From Rouxiella sp. S1S-2 (GTDB taxonomy: Bacteria > Pseudomonadota > Gammaproteobacteria > Enterobacterales > Enterobacteriaceae): 64,000 nucleotides of DNA. The notes beneath the pieces were generated by a model, which was given only the letters and a program-made list of their open reading frames with translations, did no database searches and was not told the DNA's origin. The position numbers and the translations under genes are program-made. This document shows, piece by piece, positions 10,803 to 19,641 of the stretch (its first letter is position 1; every line of letters starts with the position of its first letter). The stretch is from positions 682,001-746,000 of the forward strand of contig NZ_WFKL01000001.1 in assembly GCF_009208105.1 (NCBI RefSeq), in the 5' to 3' direction.

Positions 10803-10931
10803 ATGTTGAAAAGAATGTTGTTTATCGTGGTTTCAGTGCTGATGTTGGCGTCGTTAAGTGGTTGTAATACGGTTCACGGTTTTGGTGAAGATGTGTCACA
10901 CCTCGGCGGTGCCATTTCCAGAGCAGGCTGA
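10803..10931 (+). CDS. ecnA: Entericidin A-like small lipoprotein
   Basis: A 42-codon gene, too short for most gene finders: MLKRMLFIVVSVLMLASLSG then CNTVHGFGEDVSHLGGAISRAG. The signal peptide ends in a lipobox (LSG-C) and the mature peptide has the entericidin core GxGEDV followed by a small amphipathic helix. In E. coli, ecnA is the antidote lipoprotein paired with the toxic ecnB, and both lie downstream of efp as here. The intrinsic terminator begins inside the last codons (10926-10951), so translation of the end of ecnA competes with hairpin folding. Confidence 0.85.
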   Translation: MLKRMLFIVVSVLMLASLSGCNTVHGFGEDVSHLGGAISRAG

Positions 10932-10951
10932 CGAAAGTCGGCCTTTTTTTT
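10926..10951 (+). terminator. Terminator overlapping the ecnA stop codon
   Basis: GGCTGAC / GTCGGCC (one G-T pair) with a GAAA tetraloop, followed by eight T. The 5' arm contains the ecnA stop codon TGA (10929-10931), so a terminating ribosome would cover it. Confidence 0.85.
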
Positions 10952-11086
10952 GCCCTTTCATGTTCTACTTTTGCCCGCACTCCCTCTTATTTATCCGAAA
11001 TTTCGCCAGCCTGACTCCAGTCATTGCCATTTTTTACTACACTTAAAGCGCCATACTTTACATTCTCTTATAGGAAGGATTTTTAT

Positions 11087-11221
11087 ATGCTGAAGAAAAG
11101 TATTCTCGCCATCGCCTCCGTTCTTGTTCTCTCCAGCCTGCTTAGCGCCTGTAATACTACTCGCGGCGTGGGTGAAGACGTTTCAGCGGGCGGACAGGCG
11201 ATTCAACGCAGTGCACAATAA
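11087..11221 (+). CDS. ecnB: Entericidin B family lipoprotein
   Basis: A 44-residue lipoprotein: signal [20 protein letters not shown] with lipobox LLSA-C, then the mature peptide [20 protein letters not shown]. This matches the entericidin B pattern (VGxDVxxGGxAIxxSA). In E. coli ecnB encodes a stationary-phase, sigma-S-dependent membrane-active lipoprotein, counteracted by EcnA. The ribosome site AGGAAGGA precedes the ATG, and a separate terminator follows, so the two entericidins can be expressed from separate transcripts. Confidence 0.9.
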   Translation: MLKKSILAIASVLVLSSLLSACNTTRGVGEDVSAGGQAIQRSAQ

Positions 11222-11284
11222 TTTGCGGATGCATAAATTTTGCACTTAACGCAGATGTATTGATGAGTAGACCGAGAGTTAACC

Positions 11285-11316
11285 GGGTGACGATAGACTG
11301 CAGTGTCACCCCTTTT
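11285..11316 (+). terminator. Probable terminator after ecnB
   Basis: GGGTGAC / GTCACCC with a 13-base loop, followed by CTTTT. It lies in the gap between convergent ecnB and blc. Confidence 0.6.
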
Positions 11317-11335
11317 GACCTTTACCGAGTTAGCG

Positions 11336-11860
11336 CTAGGGCTGTTTGACCCACACCAGCTTGCTGGTATCAAAACCATAATGCTGTGCGGTTTCAAGCA
11401 GATGCTGTTTTACACCCTCATCAAGTTTTGGCGCTCTAGAGAGGATCCACAGATAGCTTCTATCCGGACCGCAAACCAGCGCATAGCCATAGTCTTTATC
11501 CAGCTCGATGACGTTATAACCGCCATAAAACGGACCGAAGAACGAGACTTTAAGCGCGGCTCTTGACGTTGGGCCGGTGAAATAGCCTTTTCCTTCGCTC
11601 TGCTGCCAGCGATTTTTCGCCGGGTTAAAGCCGCGATTTATCACCTTTATCCCGCCGTCGTCACGTAGACTATAGTTTGCGGTCACCTGTTCCAAACCAC
11701 TTTCAAAACTGTGGTCGAGTCGGGCAATTTCATACCAACTGCCCAGATAGCGATTAATCTCGAAATTATTCACCACTTTAACGTTGTCTGGTGGTGTCAC
11801 GCTGCAGGCAACCGAAAGCAGTGCCGTAATAACGACGCTTATTTTTGACCAAATACGCAT
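11336..11860 (-). CDS. blc: Outer-membrane lipocalin Blc
   Basis: A 174-residue bacterial lipocalin that binds lysophospholipids at the inner face of the outer membrane. The signal peptide ends with a lipobox (LLSVAC, Cys19). The lipocalin fold signature GSWYEIARLDHSFE with its GxW motif follows, and late conserved blocks include YGYALVCGPDRSYLWILSR. In E. coli, blc is flanked by ampC and sugE; here it lies alone between ecnB and frdD, so neither gene is present at this site. Confidence 0.95.
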   Translation of the reverse strand: MRIWSKISVVITALLSVACSVTPPDNVKVVNNFEINRYLGSWYEIARLDHSFESGLEQVTANYSLRDDGGIKVINRGFNPAKNRWQQSEGKGYFTGPTSRAALKVSFFGPFYGGYNVIELDKDYGYALVCGPDRSYLWILSRAPKLDEGVKQHLLETAQHYGFDTSKLVWVKQP

Positions 11861-11998
11861 TGTCTTCCCTTTCTAAAGTTGAATCTACAGTGTAGATAAT
11901 GGGAAGCGAGTCTGACAGTGACTTAGTGATAAAAGACAGCGATACAGCGGCTTATCTATCGATATCGCCCCTCTTTTTAGCGGCAGGAGGTTATGCCG

Positions 11999-12358
11999 TT
12001 AGATAATGAAAAGTACCAGCGCACAGACCAGACTCAATGCGCTGGCCGAACCATAGAACAGCCATTGTGCTCCCGGCAGCGAGATTTTCAGGTCATGCAG
12101 ACTGTGATGCAGTCGATGCAGTGCGCACCAAATAGGGAGGACGATAGCCAGCAGCAGAAACATTCGCCCTATAAAGCTCTGTGCGAAATGCATCAGCCTG
12201 GGGTAACTCAGTGCTTCAGCGGGGAACCAGCCCAACGGCAGCAAAATACCGACCAACAGAATTATGGCCGGTGAAACAATAGCGCTCCACATACCGCCTG
12301 CGCCAAACAGCCCCCAAAAAATCGGTTCATTTGAGCGTACGGGTGTCGATTTTCTCAT
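11999..12358 (-). CDS. frdD: Fumarate reductase membrane anchor subunit FrdD
   Basis: The 119-residue hydrophobic anchor with three membrane segments holds the FrdAB catalytic part at the inner membrane and forms the menaquinol site with FrdC. Its opening [22 protein letters not shown] and overall length match E. coli FrdD. It is the last gene of frdABCD, 36 bases after frdC. No strong terminator is visible in the 138-base gap to blc. Confidence 0.96.
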   Translation of the reverse strand: MRKSTPVRSNEPIFWGLFGAGGMWSAIVSPAIILLVGILLPLGWFPAEALSYPRLMHFAQSFIGRMFLLLAIVLPIWCALHRLHHSLHDLKISLPGAQWLFYGSASALSLVCALVLFII

Positions 12359-12394
12359 TTTTACCTCAATCCGATAATTATCAGTCCGCGTCGT

Positions 12395-12808
12395 TTAATA
12401 CAGCGCGGCAGTGGTCAGCACCAGCAGCGTGGTGAGCAGTGCCAAGACCCACAACAGAGTAATAATCGGCTGTGGGCCGACTTTATGCGCCTTCACCACC
12501 ACAATTACTGCTTTCGGTGCTAGCTCGAACCACGTCTTGGCGTGCAGCAGCGTCGCCAAAAGGGTGATTACGTTCAAAACCAGCACCAGCGGATTGTGTA
12601 GAAAATTCACAAAGACCTGCCAGCTCTCGGGGCCGTGTTTGAGACAAACTAGTCCTGCCAGCAGCAGCAAACTGAACCACAGAGTTGGTATCGCCGTCGC
12701 TTCACGCAGCATATAAAAACGGGTAAAAGCCGATTTCAACCACCAGTTAGCCGACATTTCTGGCCGATAGGCTTTGCGCTTGCTGGCAGGCTGCGTCGTG
12801 CGAGTCAT
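12395..12808 (-). CDS. frdC: Fumarate reductase membrane anchor subunit FrdC
   Basis: The 137-residue anchor has three membrane segments, with the conserved block FYMLREATAIPTLWFS and the later KTWFELAPKA. Together with FrdD it binds menaquinol. Two starts are possible: an ATG at 12823 overlaps the frdB stop codon as ATGA, and the ATG at 12808 has GAGGGA as ribosome site at good spacing and gives a length close to E. coli (131). The latter is chosen; either way the gene is tightly coupled to frdB. Confidence 0.96.
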   Translation of the reverse strand: MTRTTQPASKRKAYRPEMSANWWLKSAFTRFYMLREATAIPTLWFSLLLLAGLVCLKHGPESWQVFVNFLHNPLVLVLNVITLLATLLHAKTWFELAPKAVIVVVKAHKVGPQPIITLLWVLALLTTLLVLTTAALY

Positions 12809-12819
12809 ATTTTTTTCCC

Positions 12820-13554
12820 TCATTGAGGCCTCAATCGTGCAATGAGGTAATCCTGGCTGCTGGCAACTTTGCCCAGTTGAATAGCTGCCGCCGGATCGAC
12901 CTGTTTTGGACAGACTTCAGAGCAATAACCCACAAAGGTGCAACGCCACACGCCGTCTTCAGCGTTGAGCATAGGCATGCGCTGCCGGTTGCCATTGTCT
13001 CGGTTATCAAGGTTATAGCGCTGCGCCAGCACAATGGCAGCAGGACCAATAAACTCGGGATTAAGCCCGAACTGCGGACAGGCAGCGTAGCAAAGACCGC
13101 AGTTGATGCAGCCGGAGAACGGGTGATACTTCTCCATCTGCGCGGGCGTTTGACGATTGGGGCCTAGTTCTACGCCGCGGTCATTACCGATGATGTAAGG
13201 TTTGATTGCCGCGAGGCTCTCGATAAAATGGGTCATGTCCACCACCAGGTCACGCTCAACCGGAAAGTTCGCCAGCGCCGCTATTTTCATACCTTGTGGG
13301 TAATCACGCAGGAACGTCTTGCAGGCGAGCTTCGGCACCCCGTTGACCATCATGCCGCAGGAGCCGCAGATAGCCATACGGCAAGACCAGCGGTAAGACA
13401 GGTCGCTGGCCAGATTATCCTTAATGTAGCCGAGTGCATCGAGTAGCGAGGTCTGGTTATCAAAGGGGACCGGGTAGCTAACCGGATGCGGGCTGCTGTC
13501 GCGTTCAGGATTGTAGCGCTGAATTTCAATCTGCAGATTATTGAGCTTAATCAC
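12820..13554 (-). CDS. frdB: Fumarate reductase iron-sulfur subunit FrdB
   Basis: Carries electrons from menaquinol to the flavin of FrdA through three clusters, all visible: the [2Fe-2S] ligands CRMAICGSC...C, the [4Fe-4S] motif [12 protein letters not shown], and the [3Fe-4S] ligands [14 protein letters not shown]. The open frame extends upstream inside frdA, but the GTG at 13554 gives 244 residues, the E. coli length, and overlaps the frdA stop by eight bases. It is the second gene of frdABCD. Confidence 0.97.
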   Translation of the reverse strand: MIKLNNLQIEIQRYNPERDSSPHPVSYPVPFDNQTSLLDALGYIKDNLASDLSYRWSCRMAICGSCGMMVNGVPKLACKTFLRDYPQGMKIAALANFPVERDLVVDMTHFIESLAAIKPYIIGNDRGVELGPNRQTPAQMEKYHPFSGCINCGLCYAACPQFGLNPEFIGPAAIVLAQRYNLDNRDNGNRQRMPMLNAEDGVWRCTFVGYCSEVCPKQVDPAAAIQLGKVASSQDYLIARLRPQ

Positions 13555-15343
13555 CTGTCTGCTCCTTATCTTTGAGGTCCTGCACGTCGGCGGCGGCTCC
13601 GTACACGCGCTGCGCCGGTGCCAGTGTGGTGATATTGACGGCAGAATAATCAAGACGCGGCGACCCATCGGGGATATAGAAGGCCAGTGAATGCTTGAGG
13701 AAATTAACGTCGTCGCGTTCGGTACAGCCATTGTCGACTCGCTGGTGGGCGCCGCGAGATTCTTTGCGCTGGAATGCCGAATGCACCATGCACTGCGCCA
13801 CGTCCAGTCCGTAACCAAGTTCGAGGGTGTAGAGCAGGTCGGTATTAAATACGCTGGAGGTATCTTTAATTTTTACCTTTTTTAGCCGCGCTTTCAGCTC
13901 ATCAATCTTGGCGATCGTTTTTTGCATCAACTCCGGCGTACGATAAATTCCGCAGCCTTCTTCCATCGACAGGCCCATCTCGTCGCGGATTGTGGCCCAA
14001 TTCTCAGTCCCTTCTTGCTGCATCATGCTGTGCAAGCTGCGCTCAATGTCCCGACCCTGTGCGGTAATCGCCCAGTTTGACGCCGTATTGGCGTTGAGTG
14101 CGAACTGCGCCGCCTGCTCACCGGCCAGGCGGCCAAATACCACCAACTCTGCCAGCGAATTGGATCCCAGGCGGTTGGCGCCGTGCAGGCCGACCGAGGA
14201 GCATTCGCCTACGGCAAAAAGTCCGTCAATTCGCGTGGCGCAGCGGGCGTTGGTTTCTATACCGCCCATGGTGTAATGCGCGGTGGGGCGAACAGGAATA
14301 GGGTCTCGTGCCGGGTCGATACCGACATAGGATTTCGCCAGTTCACAGATAAACGGCAACCGCTCACGCAGCTTTTTCTCGCCGAGATGGCGCAGGTCGA
14401 GATAGACCACATCGCCTCTGGGAGTCGGGTCTGTACGGCCCGCCAGTGATTCATGCCAAAATGCCTGAGAAACTTTGTCGCGCGGGCCGAGCTCCATGGT
14501 TCTATTTTTCGGCTGCCCCAGCGGCGTTTCGGGGCCCATACCGTAGTCCTGTAAATAGCGGTAACCGTTTTTATTGATAAGGACTCCTCCTTCACCGCGG
14601 CAGCCTTCCGTCATGAGAATTCCCGAGCCCGGCAGTCCCGTCGGATGATATTGCACGAACTCCATATCGCGTAAAGGCACGCCGTGGCGCAGGGCCATGC
14701 CCATGCCGTCGCCGGTTACGATGCCGCCGTTGGTGTTATAACGATAAACCCGGCCCGCGCCGCCAGTGGCCATGACCACCGCTTTGGCGCGGATTTGAAC
14801 GCGGGTTCCTTCCATCATGTTAATGGCCAGCAGGCCGTGCACGCGGCCATCGTCTACGAGCAAATCAACCACAAAATACTCGTCAAATCGGCGAATCTGC
14901 GGGTATTTCAGCGAAGTTTGATACAGCGTGTGCAGGATATGGAAACCGGTCTTGTCGGCAGCAAACCAGGTACGTTCCGTCTTCATGCCGCCAAATCGTC
15001 TTACGTTGATGCTGCCGTCGTCCTTGCGACTCCACGGGCAGCCCCATAGCTCAAGTTGGGTCATTTCCTGCGGGCAATGGCGGACAAAATAGTCGACGAC
15101 GTCCTGCTCGCACAGCCAGTCACCACCCGAAACCGTGTCCTGAAAATGGCTGGCGAAGCTGTCATTATCCTGAGTAACGGCTGCCGATCCTCCCTCTGCG
15201 GCCACGGTATGGCTGCGCATAGGATACACTTTAGACACGAGGGCGATATTGAGTTGTGGATGGGCCTCGGCGGCGGCAATCGCGGCGCGAAGTCCCGCAC
15301 CTCCAGCACCCACGATCACGATATCAGCACTAAAAATTTCCAC
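13547..15343 (-). CDS. frdA: Fumarate reductase flavoprotein subunit FrdA
   Basis: Catalytic subunit reducing fumarate to succinate in anaerobic respiration. From the GTG at 15343 it has 598 residues (E. coli 602): FAD-binding [16 protein letters not shown], the covalent-flavin histidine in [14 protein letters not shown], and the substrate and catalytic blocks [20 protein letters not shown] and [13 protein letters not shown]. The open frame runs further upstream to 15670 across epmA, but the GTG is preceded by GGAGCAATATC and matches the family start. The gene is divergent from epmA across 199 bases. FrdA works with AspA and DcuA (3.8-5.3 kb) in aspartate-to-succinate fermentation. Confidence 0.98.
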   Translation of the reverse strand: MEIFSADIVIVGAGGAGLRAAIAAAEAHPQLNIALVSKVYPMRSHTVAAEGGSAAVTQDNDSFASHFQDTVSGGDWLCEQDVVDYFVRHCPQEMTQLELWGCPWSRKDDGSINVRRFGGMKTERTWFAADKTGFHILHTLYQTSLKYPQIRRFDEYFVVDLLVDDGRVHGLLAINMMEGTRVQIRAKAVVMATGGAGRVYRYNTNGGIVTGDGMGMALRHGVPLRDMEFVQYHPTGLPGSGILMTEGCRGEGGVLINKNGYRYLQDYGMGPETPLGQPKNRTMELGPRDKVSQAFWHESLAGRTDPTPRGDVVYLDLRHLGEKKLRERLPFICELAKSYVGIDPARDPIPVRPTAHYTMGGIETNARCATRIDGLFAVGECSSVGLHGANRLGSNSLAELVVFGRLAGEQAAQFALNANTASNWAITAQGRDIERSLHSMMQQEGTENWATIRDEMGLSMEEGCGIYRTPELMQKTIAKIDELKARLKKVKIKDTSSVFNTDLLYTLELGYGLDVAQCMVHSAFQRKESRGAHQRVDNGCTERDDVNFLKHSLAFYIPDGSPRLDYSAVNITTLAPAQRVYGAAADVQDLKDKEQTGD

Positions 15344-15542
15344 GATATTGCTCCATGAAGAGGTGGAAACAGGGATGGGACGATGTTGATCTTGACGATC
15401 ATACTTAAGGAGCAAGGCGTGGAATTTGATATAAACGCTGATTTCGCCAGTTTTCGCTGCAATAGCGTCGATGAGCGAAATTTGTTTGCATACGGGGATG
15501 CGGGTAGACTGCATGCCCTGTCTGACATCGGAGTAAGTAATC

Positions 15543-16520
15543 ATGAGCGAAACAGCAAGCTGGCAACCCAGTGCATCTATCGCCAATTTGTTGAAGCGTG
15601 CGGCAATCCTCGCTGAAATTCGACGATTTTTCAGCGATCGCGGCATATTGGAGGTGGAAACACCGGCCATGGGTCAGGCGACGATCACCGACATTCATCT
15701 GTTTCCTTTTGAAACTTGCTTTGTTGGACCCGGTGCGGCGGAGGGCATGACCCTTTATCTGATGACCAGCCCGGAATATCACATGAAACGCCTGCTGACG
15801 GCTGGAAGCGGACCGATTTTCCAAATGGGAAAAAGCTTCCGCAATGAGGAAGCCGGGCGCTATCACAACCCGGAATTCACCATGCTGGAGTGGTACCGTC
15901 CACGCTACGATATGTACCGCCTGATGAATGAAGTCGACGATCTTCTGCAGCAGATCCTCGACTGCGATACGGCCGAAACCGTGTCTTATCAGCAAGTGTT
16001 TATCCGCCATCTCGAGGTTGATCCTTTGTCAGCCGACAAAGCCCAGCTGCGTGAAGTGGCCGCCAAGCTGGATCTTTCGAATATCGCCGATGAAGAGGAG
16101 GATCGCGACACGCTACTACAGCTGCTGTTTGCCATGGGCGTTGAGCCGCACATTGGCCGTGACAAACCGACTTTTGTTTATCATTTCCCGGCGACGCAGG
16201 CCTCTCTGGCTGAAATCAGTACGGAGGATCATCGCGTTGCCGAGCGTTTTGAGGTCTATTACAAAGGCGTGGAGCTGGCCAACGGCTTCCGCGAATTGAC
16301 CGACGGGCGCGAGCAGCGCCAGCGTTTTGAGCAAGACAACCGCAAGCGGGCTGCCAGAGGGCTGCCGCAGCATCCTATCGATAACAACCTGTTAGCGGCG
16401 TTGGAACAGGGTATGCCTGAGTGTTCTGGGGTTGCGTTGGGTGTAGACCGCCTGATTATGATTGCCTTGGGTGCTGAAAGCCTGGCCGATGTATTAGCAT
16501 TTCCTGTCACCCGCGCCTGA
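15543..16520 (+). CDS. epmA: EF-P lysine ligase EpmA (PoxA/GenX)
   Basis: Attaches (R)-beta-lysine to Lys34 of EF-P. The 325-residue protein is a catalytic core of a class II lysyl-tRNA synthetase without the anticodon-binding domain. Motif 2 is visible as [19 protein letters not shown] and motif 3 as [11 protein letters not shown] near the C-terminus. It is divergent from frdA as in E. coli. Its partners epmB and efp lie 5 kb to the left, separated from it by the frd operon. Confidence 0.97.
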   Translation: MSETASWQPSASIANLLKRAAILAEIRRFFSDRGILEVETPAMGQATITDIHLFPFETCFVGPGAAEGMTLYLMTSPEYHMKRLLTAGSGPIFQMGKSFRNEEAGRYHNPEFTMLEWYRPRYDMYRLMNEVDDLLQQILDCDTAETVSYQQVFIRHLEVDPLSADKAQLREVAAKLDLSNIADEEEDRDTLLQLLFAMGVEPHIGRDKPTFVYHFPATQASLAEISTEDHRVAERFEVYYKGVELANGFRELTDGREQRQRFEQDNRKRAARGLPQHPIDNNLLAALEQGMPECSGVALGVDRLIMIALGAESLADVLAFPVTRA

Positions 16521-16531
16521 TGAAACATTCT

Positions 16532-16557
16532 CCCCCTTGCACTACGAGGGGGATTTG
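16532..16557 (+). terminator. Weak terminator after epmA
   Basis: TCCCCCT / AGGGGGA stem with a nine-base loop and only a short ATTT tail. The stem is strong but the U-run is poor. Confidence 0.45.
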
Positions 16558-16767
16558 CACAGTTTTAGTGCTGAGAAATCGAAAATTTGCACCTCATGAA
16601 ACAAAAGTATGCAAATGAAGATTTTCTGATTTTAAAGTTTCAGGAAAAACTCACACCCCTTCATCCCTTGTAATACGCGACCTCGCCCGGTTTATGCACA
16701 TTCCCTCCTTTCCTCTGGCCTGATTTATGCATAGCAGAATCATTACCCCACTATGCCGGAACCTCGT

Positions 16768-18141
16768 ATGTCTGAATCCAATGAAAAAGAGCTGCTCTAT
16801 GGACTGGAAGCGCGCATTGCCCCCGCGCCTGCGTTTTTCACTGCTGTTCAACACGTGTTGGCCAGCGTCGTTGGGATCATTACGCCTCCGCTGATCATCG
16901 GCTCGGTGCTAGGACTGACTGCCTATTTACCCTATCTGATCAGCATGTCGCTGCTGGCTTCCGGGATCGGAACCTTTATTCAGGCGCGCCGTTTTATGGG
17001 CATTGGAGCAGGGATGATCTGCCTGCAGGGCACCAGCTTTGCCTTTTTAGGCGTGATCCTCTCCGGCGGATTTTTGGTTAAAAGTCGTGGTGGTTCGCCA
17101 GAAGACATCATGGCGATGATCTTCGGCGTTAACTTTGTGGCGGCATTTATTCCGCTGGTCGTGAGCCGTTTTATTAGTCAGCTGCGCCGGGCTTTCACGC
17201 CGTTGGTGACCGGCACGGTAATTGTGCTCATCGGTATCAGCCTGATTAAAGTCAGTATTACCGACTGGGGCGGCGGCCATGGGGCTGCAGATTTTGGTGC
17301 ACCGGCTAACCTCGGTCTAGGAGCCTTGACCCTGCTGGTGATTGTTATTCTTAACCGCACCTCAGTGCGCAGTCTGCGTCTGTCGGCGATTGTGGTGGGA
17401 ATTGCGGTTGGCTGCCTGGCGGCGGCGTTGACTGGGCATCTGACCTTTAAACCTCTGCAGGGCAGCTGGTTTGAACTGCCGCGGCCATTCCGTTTCGGCT
17501 TCAACTTTGACTGGACTATTTTCGTGCCCATCGCGCTGGTGTCGTTTATCAGCATTCTCGAGGCGGTGGGCGACCTGACGGCCAACTGCATGTTGTCGCA
17601 GCAGCCGATTGAAGGGGAAAGTTTCCGCAAGCGCCTGAAGGGCGGCATTCTGGCCGACGGCGTGAGCTGCATGGTGGCGGCGATGTTCTCGGCTTTCCCC
17701 AACACCACGTTTGCTCAGAATAACGGGGTTATTCAGATGACGGGCGTAGCCAGCCGTCGCGTAGGGTTGTACATCGGCGGTCTGCTGGCCTTGCTCGGGC
17801 TGTTCCCCGTTATTGGCAGCGTATTGCAGCAGATCCCTGCGCCGGTGTTGGGCGGTGCAACGCTGGTGATGTTTGGCAGCGTGGTTGCGGCAGGTATCCG
17901 TATCATGACCCAGATGCCGCTAGGCCGCCGTGAGATGCTGATTGTCGCGATTTCATTTGGTATCGGGCTGGGCGTTGAGGCCGTGCCGGACGTGCTGAAA
18001 CAGTTCCCGCAAATTATCGGCAATATCTTTGGTCATGCGGTGACCAGCGGCGGTGTGGTAGCCATGCTGCTGAATTTCATGATGCCCGCCGAGCAGCATG
18101 AAAAGGCCGTGGAGGCGGTAAAACCGATTAAAGTGAATTAA
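16768..18141 (+). CDS. Nucleobase:cation symporter-2 (xanthine/uric acid-type purine permease)
   Basis: A 457-residue polytopic protein of the NAT/NCS2 family. It carries the TM3 motif CLQGTSFAFLG and the family signature QNNGVIQMTG around residue 320. The overall pattern is closer to E. coli XanP/XanQ than to the uracil permeases, so xanthine, urate or a related oxidised purine is the likely substrate, taken up with protons. The gene is followed 87 bases later by an 8-oxoguanine deaminase-like gene, which supports a purine substrate. The start at 16768 (GGAA upstream) is preferred over an in-frame ATG at 16753 with no ribosome site. It is not part of the E. coli K-12 gene order at this site. 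Confidence 0.85.
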   Translation: MSESNEKELLYGLEARIAPAPAFFTAVQHVLASVVGIITPPLIIGSVLGLTAYLPYLISMSLLASGIGTFIQARRFMGIGAGMICLQGTSFAFLGVILSGGFLVKSRGGSPEDIMAMIFGVNFVAAFIPLVVSRFISQLRRAFTPLVTGTVIVLIGISLIKVSITDWGGGHGAADFGAPANLGLGALTLLVIVILNRTSVRSLRLSAIVVGIAVGCLAAALTGHLTFKPLQGSWFELPRPFRFGFNFDWTIFVPIALVSFISILEAVGDLTANCMLSQQPIEGESFRKRLKGGILADGVSCMVAAMFSAFPNTTFAQNNGVIQMTGVASRRVGLYIGGLLALLGLFPVIGSVLQQIPAPVLGGATLVMFGSVVAAGIRIMTQMPLGRREMLIVAISFGIGLGVEAVPDVLKQFPQIIGNIFGHAVTSGGVVAMLLNFMMPAEQHEKAVEAVKPIKVN

Positions 18142-18228
18142 AATTCTGCGCTGCGGCGCCCCTGGATCAGCAGACAGGGCATAACTGAGCTGGCTAACTT
18201 TATGACTTTTAACCTAAAGGAGCCAGTT

Positions 18229-19587
18229 ATGTTCACGCAACGTACTTGGATCAAAAACCCGCTCGCCGTTTTCACCGCCAATGCGCTCAATGCCGACGGC
18301 GGGGTTGTTATTGAAGGTTCCCGCATTGATGAACTGCTGTCCGTCGGGCAGCAGCCGTCGCGTCCCGTAGACAGCGTGATAGACGCCGCCGAATGCGTAC
18401 TGCTGCCGGGGCTCATCAATACCCATCATCATTTTTATCAAACCTTAACCCGTGCCTGGGCACCGGTGGTCAATGCGCCACTGTTTCCGTGGCTTAAGCA
18501 ACTTTACCCGATATGGGCGCGGTTGCAGCCCGATGCATTGGCGCTGGCAAGCCGCGTAGCAATGGCAGAGCTGCTGCTCTCCGGCTGTACCACCACAACT
18601 GACCATCACTATTTGTTTCCACAGGGCATGGAAGACGCCATTGACGTTCAGGTCGAAGTGGTGCGCGAACTGGGGATGCGCGCCTTGCTGACCCGTGGGT
18701 CGATGAGTCTGGGAGAGGACGACGGCGGGTTGCCGCCCATGCACACGGTGCAGTCGGCTGAGGTGATTTTGCAGGACAGCCAGCGGCTGATTGACCGTTA
18801 TCATCAGCGCGGCGAGGGGGCATGGATGCAAATTGCGTTAGCGCCGTGCTCGCCTTTTTCAGTGACGACCGACATCATGCGCGAAAGTGCACGTATGGCG
18901 CAGCGTGAAGACGTGCGATTGCACACCCACCTTGCTGAAACGCTGGACGAAGAGCAGTTCTGTTTGCAACGTTTTGGGCTGCGAACGGTGGATTATCTCG
19001 ACAGCGTTGGCTGGTTGAGCGACCGGACTTGGCTGGCGCATGGCATTCATTTTAACGACGAAGAAATTCGCCGTCTTGGCGCGGCGGGCACCGGAATTTG
19101 CCACTGTCCGGTATCGAATATGCGGCTGGCATCAGGAATGTGCCCCACCCGCGACCTTGAGGCCGCAGGTGCGCCGATTGGCCTCGGTGTTGACGGTTCG
19201 GCCTCTAATGATGCCTCTAACCTTATGTACGAAGCCCGGCAGGCGCTTTATTTACAGCGGCTGAAATACGGGACTGAATACGCGACGCCTGAGCGGATAC
19301 TGGGCTGGGCAACGCGCGGATCGGCACGGGTCATTGGTCGCGACGACATCGGACAGCTCGCGGTGGGCAAGCAGGCGGATCTGGCGCTGTTTAAGCTGGA
19401 TGAATTGCGGTTTAGCGGGAGTCACGACCCCATTGCCGCGCTATTGTTGTGCGGAGCTGAGCGTGCAGACAGCGTGATGGTGGGGGGGAAATGGCGAGTC
19501 AGAGAGGGCAAGATCGTCGATATGGACATAAAATCACTGATTTTGCAGCATCGTCAGGCCGCTAAAAAGCTGTTCGAAACGCTGTAG
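18229..19587 (+). CDS. Amidohydrolase, probable 8-oxoguanine deaminase
   Basis: A 452-residue cytoplasmic metal-dependent deaminase of the ATZ/TRZ/SsnA amidohydrolase group. Metal ligands are visible in NTHHHFYQTLTR (His66, His68), in the HTHLAE strand and in VDGSASND, and the substrate loop ICHCPVSNMRLASG is intact. The combination best fits 8-oxoguanine deaminase (8-oxoguanine to urate and ammonia), known from Pseudomonas and some enterics. Guanine deaminase or another purine-like substrate is the alternative. The start is fixed by AAAGGAG at 18216-18222; an upstream in-frame ATG at 18202 would add MTFNLKEPV and lacks this. It probably forms an operon with the permease before it. Confidence 0.8.
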   Translation: MFTQRTWIKNPLAVFTANALNADGGVVIEGSRIDELLSVGQQPSRPVDSVIDAAECVLLPGLINTHHHFYQTLTRAWAPVVNAPLFPWLKQLYPIWARLQPDALALASRVAMAELLLSGCTTTTDHHYLFPQGMEDAIDVQVEVVRELGMRALLTRGSMSLGEDDGGLPPMHTVQSAEVILQDSQRLIDRYHQRGEGAWMQIALAPCSPFSVTTDIMRESARMAQREDVRLHTHLAETLDEEQFCLQRFGLRTVDYLDSVGWLSDRTWLAHGIHFNDEEIRRLGAAGTGICHCPVSNMRLASGMCPTRDLEAAGAPIGLGVDGSASNDASNLMYEARQALYLQRLKYGTEYATPERILGWATRGSARVIGRDDIGQLAVGKQADLALFKLDELRFSGSHDPIAALLLCGAERADSVMVGGKWRVREGKIVDMDIKSLILQHRQAAKKLFETL

Positions 19588-19595
19588 AAAGACCT

Positions 19596-19627
19596 TTTCC
19601 CCCTGCGGGCAAAAACGCAGGGGGAAA
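19596..19627. terminator. Hairpin between convergent deaminase and mscM genes
   Basis: A perfect 12-bp stem TTTCCCCCTGCG / CGCAGGGGGAAA with an eight-base loop lies centred in the 54-base gap between the two convergent stop codons. The T-run is short on both strands, but the position and strength suggest a shared terminator. Confidence 0.6.
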
Positions 19628-19641
19628 TCAGGGCATCAATA

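Noticed and set aside
12820..13818. Extended 332-residue frame for frdB
   Set aside because: The extension lies within frdA; the GTG at 13554 gives exactly the 244-residue family length.
15385..15402. FNR-like site TTGATCTTGACGAT upstream of frdA
   Set aside because: The first half-site is perfect but the second matches only two of five positions; too weak to call although E. coli frd is FNR-regulated.
13547..15670. Extended 707-residue frame for frdA
   Set aside because: The extra N-terminal part runs through the intergenic region and epmA start; the GTG at 15343 has a ribosome site and the family start.
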